DNA of 64,000 nt, from positions 4,659,301 to 4,723,300 of the forward strand of contig NC_087390.1 in NCBI RefSeq assembly GCF_963675165.1, read 5' to 3'. The position numbers and the translations under genes were made by a program. This document shows positions 44,101 to 56,100 of this stretch, in pieces. How positions within the stretch are numbered: position 1 is the stretch's first letter; each line of letters opens with the position of its first letter. The notes under the pieces were generated by a model. The model was not told the DNA's origin. It did no database searches and saw only the letters and a list, made by a program, of their open reading frames with translations. The DNA is from Halichondria panicea. Lineage: Eukaryota; Porifera; Demospongiae; Suberitida; Halichondriidae.

Positions 44101-47100
44101 CTTCCAGGCTGGAGTACATATAGGATCCAAAGTCAGTCAACAACCAGTCACAATTCTACTTTCTTGACAATTGTTCCTGGTACGGGATCACTTCAGCTGA
44201 AAATACATAATCAAGCCTTGACTAAGTATTTTCAGCTGAAGTGATCCCGTACCTTGACTCAAGGCCACGTGGCAATTTTAAGCTTCTTAGCTTTTGCTCG
44301 CTTTTACTCGACAAAGAAGCTTTAACATCAAAATCTGCCACTATTTAAACCAAGATATTGTTGTGTGAAGACTACCTATGCTGCAAACGCAGTGCTATGG
44401 CATCCAGGTGAGTAGATATACTCGTTACAAACAAACAAACAAACAAACAAACAGACAAACAGACAGACTACTATAACCCGTGGCCGCCCACGCGCCTCGG
44501 GTTAATAAACATTTCTTACCCATTTACACTGTATCTATAGTTATGCCTCGAGGCGTAGCCGCACGAGGGATACGGTAAAGCTGTCTGTGTGTACGTGTGT
44601 GTGTCTGTGTGTCTGTTCCAGCTGTAACTGCTCAACGGTTGCAATGCGACGAAAGCTAACAGCTTCTATAGGCTTCTAGCCACGTTCTCTTGGATTTTGA
44701 TTCGTGGATTAGCAAACTATTTCTCGAGTTATGGCTAGTTTGACTCACATTGAAGGCTGTTGCAGTCTCTTCAGAATCTTTCATAGCATCATCTGTCTGC
44801 ACAAACTTTCTATTCAACATATGAGTTAGCCTTGCACTAAAGCGCTAGCTTTTTGTTAGCTACAATACTCAGAAAATATCTGTTAAAACAGCTAGCTAGC
44901 TAGCTAGCAGTAGCCATTTGTGAAATTGATCTCTTTGGACACACCCTTTAATTATTCCTGTGGATGTAATGCGCATGCGCGCTCTTTCCCCATGATGTGT
45001 AAGAAAATAATATCCAAGATCCAGATCATATCCAGATCCTCCTGGCAGAATCATCTTTGTCTTGAGGGCCTGGTAAGCCACAAAACACTACCATATAACA
45101 ATATAGATAACAATATGCATGTACTCAGGTCTTTTTTTCTTAGATATTATATACACTGAACTACAGATCCTGGAAGAATCAATTTTCTTCTTTCTTGAGG
45201 TCCTGGTAAGCCACATAATACAATAAATAACAACAATAGATGCATGTAAATAAGTCTTTTCTTCTCAGTGACTTTATATAGATAAGCTAACTTTAATATA
45301 AAATTCATTATAGAAACTAATAATTATAACACTCTAATACTTTTAAGCGAAAGCAAAAAACATGGCGAGAGGCATTAGCACAGCGCCAGCTTGAACACTA
45401 GTTGTATATTGCAGCCCATGAAACAAATTAATAGTGGTCACTTAGAACATTATTGGGGGGGGAGGGGGGATGGGATATTGCTATGTACACTTCAGTAGCT
45501 ATTGCTAGTGAATTGAATCCACTCACGGACCGACCGTATAACTATTGCTCAGAGAACTTAAAATTATTGCTAGTGAATTGAATCCACTCACGGGACCGTA
45601 TAAAGATGTAATTGAGTAGTGAGTATCTAGTATGTCCATATGATGGATTAGGTTGAGTGGCTTGTCCATACGATTCAATTTGCTGCACCATCTGCACTGG
45701 TGCACTCAGTCACGGGAACGCAAAACATGCAAAACCATTGCTAGTCTCGCACCAGCCCTGATTAAAAATTATCAACCTAGCGTTAAAATAGAAAACATCC
45801 CGGGCTGGCTGCGTGAGCACTTTAGTTATGAGCCATCTTAGACATCAGGTACAAGACACCTGATGTGGTTAACACTATGGTGAAAAGGATATTGCATGCA
45901 GCCATGTAGGTACTATACAGTGAGTTCACTCTTACTATGCCAATAGTATTGGTCAATTGCAAAACAGATGCCCTACCTATCTCGTTCATGCATGCAGTCA
46001 TTGCAGTGATCGACTCAACACTTAATAGATTAATTTAGTACAACGCACACACATGCGACACATCTGAAAGTATGCTTATGTAAAAATTATTTACGCCCCT
46101 TTGTTCATCACGTGGAAATTAAGTGGATGTATAAACGAAGAGAGCATACAAGAAAAATTATGATGCATGACAGCTTTATAAAAGGCATGATGAGGATGCA
46201 CATAACTAAGAGGCCAATTACAGCTATAAAATTATACAGTACAAAGAAACTCAACTCAAACAATAACGTCATAAACAACTTCATAGTCTCTAATTGATTC
46301 ATATTCTCCATCCAAATTTGAATCATTTGGTTGAGTAGCTTGTCTGTACGAGGGATTAGATTGAGTAGTTCCTCCATACGAGGGATTAGGTTGAGTGGCT
46401 CCTCCGTACGAGGGATTAGGTTGAGTGGCTCCTCCGTACGAGGGATTAGGTTGAGTGGCTCCTTGAGTGGCTCCTCTGTACGAGGGATTAGGTTGCACCT
46501 TCTGCACTTCCTTGAGCTCAATCTCTATATTCCTCACACGCTTCTTGTAATACACACAGGCAATGCAGATGACAACACTTATGACAGCTATTGCAGCAAT
46601 CACTACAGCCACAACAGATACAGTCACTCCCACTATCAGTTCATTTGCAATCCCATCAGTAGTTTGAACAAGTGCATCTCCTCTGGCTAGAATGAACACC
46701 TCCTCCACGGGGATCTGATCTGTTATGTTCGTCTCTGATGTTACAAACACTGTATACACAGTAACTGGAGTTAGTCCTGTGCATGTGTGGGGGGGGGGAT
46801 GCTATTATGCTTGCATGATGATAATTATTGTATAGACGGAATTATTGACTAGTTGTGTGCATGGCTTGTACAGTAGCTGCTTACCTCCAATCACTCCCAT
46901 GGTGGTGGTGACAGTACTAGATAGTGTGATGCTAGTCTCCCCAGCAACACTAAACCAGAGGTTGTATTGTAGCTCATCCCTCCCCCTACCACCAGTGGAC
47001 ACTGGCTCCTCCCAGGCTAGTGTTAGTGTGGTACTGGACATATCCACCACCCTCACGTTGAGTGGAGGGGACGGGGGAACTGCGTGGGTGTGTGTGGTTT

Positions 47101-50100
47101 GACATAGTGAATGACACAACAATAGATGCATAAAATTGATGTACAATAGCACACATAGCATAAGTAACGTCTCTTTGTAATCCATTCCCCAATGCAAGCA
47201 GCTGTTCACATAAGCATGCATGCACAGTGTATGCAACAGTAGCCCAACTATGCAATATGAGGCAAAAACAGTAAGCAAAATCACAATGGGTCAGTTATTC
47301 ATGATCAGCCCTTGTTTAGATTATCACTAACGATTATAGTTTACCCAAAATATCATCACTCACGTGTGCAGGGAAGGTCCACCTCTTGTGGTGTTCTGTA
47401 GTAGCCACAAGGGACACTCTGCCAGGCCTGAGGCTGTGCTGTTGCTGTTGCTAGGGCATGTTAGACACTCCCCATTAGCCACACTGGCATAGAACCCAGG
47501 GTAACAAGCTGTGTGTGTGTGGGGGGGGGGTCACATTCATTCAACCATCCTATTAACAGGAGGAATCATGACAGCTAACTATAAATTCAGTATGCCATGT
47601 GATAGTCAGGCCATGCATCCCTTGCATAACATACACCCAAACTTGCTATTGGATGTAGTACTATCGCATTCTAACTGTTATTGCATATACAATGGTGTGT
47701 CCCAAACTGAAATATGTAGTCATACTTACACAAACAGTTTTCTCCGTTCATGGTGGGAACAAACCCAGTATTGCAGACACACCTACTGGAGGGTACAGCA
47801 ACCCAGTTACCACTCTCCAAACACGTGAGTGAGAAAGCATCACCTACTGGGCTAGAGTTAGCGAAGCAGGAGACATTAACGTTGAGTTGTATGCCAGACC
47901 CCACTGTTGGAGCTATTGTCTCAGGGCGCACCACCAAGTTGACTATTTCACTAGGACAAGTGTTATAGAAGACAATCAGTCGAGATATGAGCATACAAGT
48001 GCCAAGATCTCGAATAGCGAGGTAGAACCCAGTCTCATTGGTATTGAATCCAAACTGTTCAGTGGTTTTTGTGGTAGTTCCAGAGACCTGAGTTGTCAAG
48101 GTTCGTATAAGTGCATAATTACCAGTGTCTATAGCAGCCACTGGGTTTACTGTAGAGGTCTCATATTTCCAAACGTCAAATGTTCTCCTGCATCTTGTGC
48201 TGCCTTCATCAGGGCAAGTGTTCTGCTGGTATTTGATCTGTACAGAGACTTGCTGTAGGGGATATCCATTCACTGTTCTGTTGATGTGCTGTGTGAAGAG
48301 CCAGTTGTTCTGGGCCCCACCTGACCAGCCGCAAACAGTGACAGCAGACACACAGTTACTTCCTTGTTCTGTCCACTGAAAAAGAACAAAAAGAGTTCAA
48401 GTTCCTTTGCATATCTAACATTAATTACTTACAGATGATTGCAGTCCAACAGGGTTGTTATCATCAAGGTCCACTGCCTGCCACACTGGATTAGAGTTTG
48501 GTAGATCTAGGAGCAACCTGTTATAGTGACTGGAGTCCATTAGAATCCTTCCATTAGGAGGGTCCTCCACAATGTTCTGTCCAAAGGCAGGTACAGATAC
48601 TGTACAGAATTCTTGTTCATCTCCTGGAGCCTGTCCAGCCACCATTGTCAGTACGCCCAGCAGCAGGAGGTTGGTTATAGCTATCATCTTAGACATCTTT
48701 ATGAATGTGTATGCGATGCAGCTATAATGTAATGATTGAGCTGAGCCCCACCCCTCTCATTCTTGCAACTGTGCAATAATAGTTGTAAACTACATCACAC
48801 AGATAGCCACAACAAGGAGCAATAATGACAGCAATCAGAGTGTCCAATAGTGTACTAGTAGAGGCTATAGTGTTCCTAGACAGTTAGAGTGTTGACCCCA
48901 GAGAGTGCTTGACAGAGGAGTGTGTTGTAGCATAGATATAAGAAGGGAGAGGGATGGGTAACGCAATGTAAAGGGCATTGACGATCGTCACAACAAGGTA
49001 GCAGCAATAGTTAGTGAGACCCTCCAAGCAGTAAAAAGCAGCTTGGACAGGCAAATTCTTGAGAGGGGCTCTGTCTGTACCGTTGAGTATTCCAGTACAG
49101 TCACAGACATGATAGAGAATTATAGAAATGTAGCAAAGTTCTGTCGTAAATTACTGTGCCGATACGATGAACCAACTATCAATGAATACAAAGAGACATT
49201 TACCTACATTCAATCATTGATGTAACTTTCTAAATGGGTACACAAAAAGTCTGCTTTTAAAAACCAGCTTACTAAGACAAAAATGAACATTACTTACCAA
49301 CCTAAAGCCAAGTGGCTTTGATTACTTGCATACAATGCCCAGCTACTTAAGAAAGAGGGAATCATTAATATTTTGGACTGTAGTCACAGCCTCTCCTTGT
49401 AGAAGGTACACAAAGCCACTAGATAGAGCCGAAACGATAATACAACACTCAAAAAACTGCCTTTGAAAGTTTCCAAGCTCTTGGTGAGATACACAACGCT
49501 TCTATATGATGCACAGTAGGTGTGGATGCTCAGCACAGTACTAAGAGTCCCAGTGGGGAGCTGTGAATGATAGTAATAACATTTCCCGCTGGGTTGGCAG
49601 GGTGTCTAGAGCCGCAACGCGGATCAACCTTTTGGCATTACACAGAAGTGATTGTGCGCACGTGCTCCATTTCCCATCCCTCTCCCTTCTTATATCTATG
49701 GTTGTAGTCACTCACTAGTCCCCTCACATCATCAGAATAGAGTTCCACTAGGACTGAGCTGGCATTGGAGAGAACATTGTACTTCAATTCTGAGCAATGT
49801 CTCGAACTGCCTGTTTCTCACCAAGGCGACCGCTAGATACTGTACTGTGTATAGTTGCATGTATTGGTGTTCCCAGTTGGTCAATGGCCTGAACATTCAC
49901 TACAAAAGTTTGACCTCTTCTTGTGGATACAGTGAGCGAATGAGTTTCTTCATTATGATCACAAAATTTGACTTGAACTGGACGAGAAGATATGGACATG
50001 TTCCTTTGTCTTGTTGATGATACAGTGTCCTGAAAATATTTTAAACCACTCGAAATGTCGGGAGATGATTGGTGTTCTATGCATCTGTCCAGCAGACCAC

Positions 50101-53100
50101 CGTAGAGGTCATTTCCTGACTCCATTGCAGTATTGTTAGTGAATAATGTGTTGATGTAGTTAGAACTCTTGTTGGTCCATCTTTTGTAATGGGTCTGAAT
50201 AAAGCACACTTTTCTAGGATTGTTTATAATTTCTGTAGATTCACAAATATTACTATTAGCGGTGTCATCATCTACGTATATTCCTCCCCCGTAATCAGCT
50301 TTGTTGTGTGATAATTCTAACTTGGCTTTAGTACAGTTACGTGTTGAGCACGCTTTAAAAATAAGCTTTGAGTTATGTTCTAGGTACAATCCACCACCAC
50401 GCACCATTGCTTTATTTTGAGATGAGGAGATGAGATTCGTATAGATGAAGTCGTTGCGTAAACTCCTGCACCGTTTCGATCGGCTTTATTGGTTTGATAT
50501 TACTCCTTCTCCTCTTTCTAGAAATTAGATTTTGCTTAATGAAGTCGCATAAATTCCACCATCATGTGCTGTATTATATACCACATTCAGTGTGGCTTGC
50601 ACATTTAGTATGCTGTCCTTTATATGTATTCCTCCTCCGGACTTTGCTTTATTGTTGAAGATTGCTACGCCTTCAGTACAGTTGATGTCACTGGGAATTC
50701 CATGACTTTCCATAGAAATATTTGAGGTTACCATATAGACCGCACCACCTTCGGACTGTGCTATATTATCATGTATGTTTGTATGACAGTAAATTAAATT
50801 GACAACAGTATTGATGTAAATTGCTCCACCATGCTTTGCACTATTGTTTGTTAAATCGGTGTTCATAAATTGCACAACACCCGATCCTTTACTGATATCC
50901 ATTGCTCCCCCATCAGATTCAGCAGTGTTGTCGGTCAAGATGGTGTACATCATATTGAGTGAATGTCCAGAGCTAGTAATCGCTCCGCCAATTCTCGCAT
51001 GGTTGTTTGCTAAGAGAATCTTGGATAGGTGGACATTTGCACTTTTCATATAAATGGCTCCACCGCTGGAAGCACTGTTCCTTGCCAAGTTTGAGTTGAT
51101 TAGAAAAGTATCTCCACCGGTAATATCAATTGCTCCACCATCCGAATCAGCTCTGTTGCTTGTCAGATTCGTATCGGTTATATTCAACGATCCCGAACTA
51201 AAGATTGCTCCACCAGTTCTGGCACGGTTGTAAGCTAATTGCAAACTTAAAAGATTCATAGTTTTTGTTCCAGCGAAAAAAATGGCTCCACCATCAGAAA
51301 CAGCGCTGTTGTTAGATAGTTCTGTAGTAAAAATGTGTGCGTCACAACGTCTTGCGTGAATGGCTCCACCGTCAGTGGCTCTGTTGTTCATGAATGAAGA
51401 TTGGGTGATGTGAAGAACGTCTCCTTCAAAATAAATGGCACCACCACTGGCAGCAACGTTTGCTAACATTGTTGTCTTGAAGACATAGAGTGTGTGGTAA
51501 CGCATCATTAACGCTCCACCTCGTTGTCTTGCATTGTTGTTTGTTAGCTCACTGTGTGATACATTCACATCTCCCTCGAAAGAATAGATTGCTCCACCAC
51601 CACTTCTACCAGCATTGTATGTTAGCTTACAATGTGATACATTCACACCTCCCTGTCTAGAATAGATTGCTCCATCAACACGACCAGAATTGTTGTTTGT
51701 TAGCTTACTGTGTGATACGATAACATCTCCCTCGTAAGAACAGATTGCTCCACCATGAGTACCAGCACGGTTGTTTGTTAGCTCACTGTGTGATACGATA
51801 ACATCTCCCATGTTAGAAATGATTGCTCCACCACTAAAACGAGCATTGTTGTTTGTTAGCTCACTGTGTGATACGATAACATCACTCTCGTAAGAATAGA
51901 TTGCTCCACCATCAAAACCACCAGCATTGTTGTTTGTTAGCTCACTGTGTGATACGATAACATCACCCGACCTTGAATAGATTGCTCCACCATAAATACC
52001 AGCACGGTTGTTTGTTAGCTTACTGTGTGATACGATAATATCTCCCTTGTTAGAATAGATTGCTCCACCACAATAACGAGCATTGTTGTTTGTTAGCTCA
52101 CTGTGTGATACGATAACATTAGCCGATTGAGAAAAGATTGCTCCACCAATGCTATCGTAAGGAATATCACTGTTATTTGCTAGCGCACTGTTTGATAAAT
52201 ATGTATTTCCCGTGAAAATGAGAATGGCTATACCGAAATTGTTAATGAAATTTGTATTAGAGATAGTGACATCACCTGAGTGGATGTATATTACCCCTTC
52301 ATGTCTGGGTAGTACACCTAGATAATATGAATTGACTGTTGCTCGGCTACCCAATGCAGTATTGTTTATAAACTGTGTGCTGGTAATAGTAACATTGCCT
52401 GACTCCACCGTAATCGCTCCACCTAGCGAGTTGGTGAAATGGCTGTCTTCAATACAAACAACTTCTGACTGTATATTGAGTGCTCTGCCAGTGTTACTGT
52501 CGAATGTGACGCTCCTTATCTCTAAATTGTGTATTTGTGTGATGTTAAAAATGCCTGATGTATTGCTCTTAAGATGATCAAAACCAGTGATGTGACAATC
52601 GGCTAGTAAAGTATTATCGATATTAGAGACTTTCAATCCACGCTGGAACATTATTGGCTCATTTATCGATTTCTGAAGCAAATTCAAATTTTCGATTTTC
52701 AAATTTCCAATGTTCAATATCTCAATCCTACTTCTCCCAACAAAGCTAATCACTAAATCATTCTGACCTGTTATTTGAATATTCATATTCTCCAATGAAA
52801 AAACTCTATCAAGTTTGTGCTGACCAGTTATTCGAATATTGTTCATATTCTCCAATGAAAGAACTCTGTCCAGTTTGTGCTGACCAGGTGAGAGTGTGAG
52901 AGTGAGATTGTCTACTCCAACAAACAAGTTTGTGTCAGTGAGCTGCTCTAGAGTGAAGCATGTGTTGTTTTGATAACCTTGGCACAAATCAGTAGAGTTA
53001 CTCGGCACAATGTAGTAGTGTTCACAACTTGAGATTGTAACCAGGGACAAGAACAACACTGTCCTGCAGAGTGTGGAAGTCATCTGCCACATTACTGGCT

Positions 53101-56100
53101 TGCGTACACTTTTTTGGACCAGTCTTTTTGTTGGCTATTCCTGCTTAAACACAATTTAGTCTTAATTGCATTGACCACAATTTCTGGAGAGAAAAAATTA
53201 ATTCTTGTTATAGTAGTTATTACTATTACTACATAATTATGTGGACCCTATAATTATATAAAGATAAAATTGAAAATTCAGCAATTACGTAAGTCTTGCA
53301 ACAATAATAATTATAATTCAATAACTGACTCACACATAGCACATTATAGCTTACAATTTGTGTTGTAGGCGCACAGTATATTCCATTTCTTCACCCTCTA
53401 AGCTTTTGGATTTTACACCTGTCTCTTGTTTATGATAAAACTATAAAAGTGGATTATTTTTATACCAGACTGATACATAAAATGGTCACTGCATGCATGC
53501 GTGTAGCCAATAATAGTTAAGAGTGAATTACATAACTGAAGCTGGAAATTCCACCTACTTAGGGTGTATAGTGAGTGTTATGTAAGTATACACCCATGCT
53601 ATCCTTAAATGTCACGGGTGTGTAAGAATGTGATATGCATGTAAATACGTGCAACCATAATTATCATGTCACGCCATGTGGTGGCTCTCCACTAACATGG
53701 ACGATGAGCTCATGCATGCATGTTGTAGAGGGGAACTTGCTACTGCATACTAGACTAGTAGACGGGGACTATAATTAAATGAGGTAATTTGTGCAATCAC
53801 AAGAGTGAAAGATCATGCATGGTTTGTGGATACTGCATGCATGATCAACATCATAAATAGGCACATACATGCATGCCCAAATTATATACTCTTGTCCTAT
53901 ACTACTGTCCTGTATATTCTTTGTCAAGACAGCTTTAATTGTGTTTTCCTGAGGTAAGAATATAATTGTGCAACCCACCATGCACTGCAGCAGCTATGTC
54001 TACGTCTCTGTGCATGCATATAAAGTTGGGCAACAGATTAATGCTTGTAAAATATAGCTTATTATTATAATGGTATTACATGAACCTTCACTACCACACA
54101 CACACACCATCGCTATAGCTGGCTCCACCTCTTCCTCTGCGGTACTCTTGGCGGAGAATGTCATGCACTTAGTGCTGGATAACAAGTAGGGAAAAAGTGT
54201 GATTAGATTTGTCTTGGAAAAAATTCATTTTGCAAGACTTTCAGTTGAGCACGTCATTATTTTTCAATCCTGCTTCGTATCTCCCTATATAACCTATAAA
54301 AGGCTTCAGTCCCTCACTGTCTTTCCAAAAGTATAACTGTACAATTTTTCATTAAGAGGTTATTTGCTTTTGATTTGTTAAATCTGCAGAGAGTGGTTGT
54401 TTGATCAGCCCGGCCTGGCTGGTAGTGTGGTGTACACCTACCTCTCGCTGCTGCCCTGTCTCACATCGTCCTCTCTGTCTGGACTCAGGGAGCAGGCTGC
54501 ACACATGACCACTGACCTCATCAGAACCAGGGTGTGTGGGTGGGGGTCATTTTGGGGTGTTGGGAGTAGTGTGATAGTGGTTTAGGGTGTGTGGGGAAGG
54601 GCTCTCAATTTGATTGTTTGTGCCAATAAAGTAGGGATGGTATATGTAATGGGTGTAATTGTTTCTGGTGTGTGGGGGAGGGCTCTCAATTTGTTAGCAA
54701 TGGCTTCAATTGTTTGTGCCAATAATCCCTTGTGATGCCATAGTTGTGTGCATGGTATTGACCTCATCAGAACCAGGGTGTGTGGGTGGGGGTCATTTTG
54801 GTTTGTTGGGAGTAGTATGATAGTGGTTTATGGTGTGTGAGGGGGAAGGGCTCTCAATTTGGTGGCTTCAATTGTTTGTGCCAATAAAGTAGGGATGGTA
54901 TATGTAATGGGTGTAATTGTTTCTGGTGTGTGGGGGAGGGCTCTTAATTTGTTAGCAATGGCTTCAATTGTTTGTGCCAATAATTCGTTGTGATGCCATA
55001 GTTGTGTGCATGGCATTGCAGCAGAGTCATTTAAGCTTGGTCACACATGATCCACATATACAATGTACCCATTATATACCTAACCACCACCAACACACAG
55101 TTTGACGAGTGCCTCACTATTGGCAGGGACCTGGTCAGACTACTGCAAATGCTAGCAAGGTGCAGTATACCACTAACAGGATGTCCGTACATGAATGTAT
55201 ACCACACACATTCAACTATAGTGGCTCATGCATTATAATTATGACATGAGATCATTATTTCCATGGGTAGAGTACCCGAGATCACAGAGCTGTGGAAGGA
55301 CCTCATCTTGAACCCGCAGAAAATAAATCCGCAGTTTACAGGTACATACAGACACTGATCACACCCCTAACACACACTAGAATGTTCTATTGTGTGCATA
55401 TACCTCTGAGTGCAGGTCTTAAGGTGTTGTTGTCACGGAGAACATCACGACGGTTCGTAGCCGGAAGAATCTTGGTAGATGCTGAGATCAAGCTCAACTT
55501 TTTACTTTCCAAGGTTTGGTCTTTTTAGTATGTCTCCACATTCTTGATCTTTCCTTGATAAGATGGCTTGAACACTTAACTCAGCATTCAAAGGTTACTA
55601 ATAATATGATTACATCATGCCCAACTCATTGCTCTGAGAGTCAAAGAATCGAGTTTTAAAACAATTATAAGTGATTCAGTAACTCTTACATATATACGTG
55701 TGTGTTCCTAGCATGTGTGTATAGCCATAATGCATAAGTATTAATTGAAGAACTCCTTTTCCATGGATTCAGGTGAAGTTTGGCCAGCACACCAAATACC
55801 AGGAGTGGTTTCAGAAGAAGGTGATCGAGAGATGCATGTGTTTGTGGCTAATATTATTATTGTGCATGCGCAATATGTGGTATACCTGCATATCACTCGG
55901 TTCTTCCATTCCAGTATCTGTCCACTCCCGAGTCACTCTACCTCATTCCGGAATTGATACGCTTCATTTGCTGTGTGATTCATCCAACCAATGAGATTCT
56001 AGCCTCGGACGTGGTGCCTCGATGGGCCGTGGTTGGCTGGCTACTATCTCTAGCACAGGTGACTCGTATAGGTTCTAATTTTTAAGCACTAACAAAAACT

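Noticed and set aside
46331-46690. Plus-strand frame with [10 protein letters not shown] repeats
   Set aside because: Antisense of the NPSY repeat region; the minus-strand frame has a membrane helix and correct splicing.
47671-48379. Plus-strand frames across the Eph-like ectodomain
   Set aside because: Antisense shadows; the minus strand matches a known domain and has matching splice phases.
49043-49225. 60-residue plus-strand frame as a gene
   Set aside because: Short, no family recognised, and inside an element with inverted ends.
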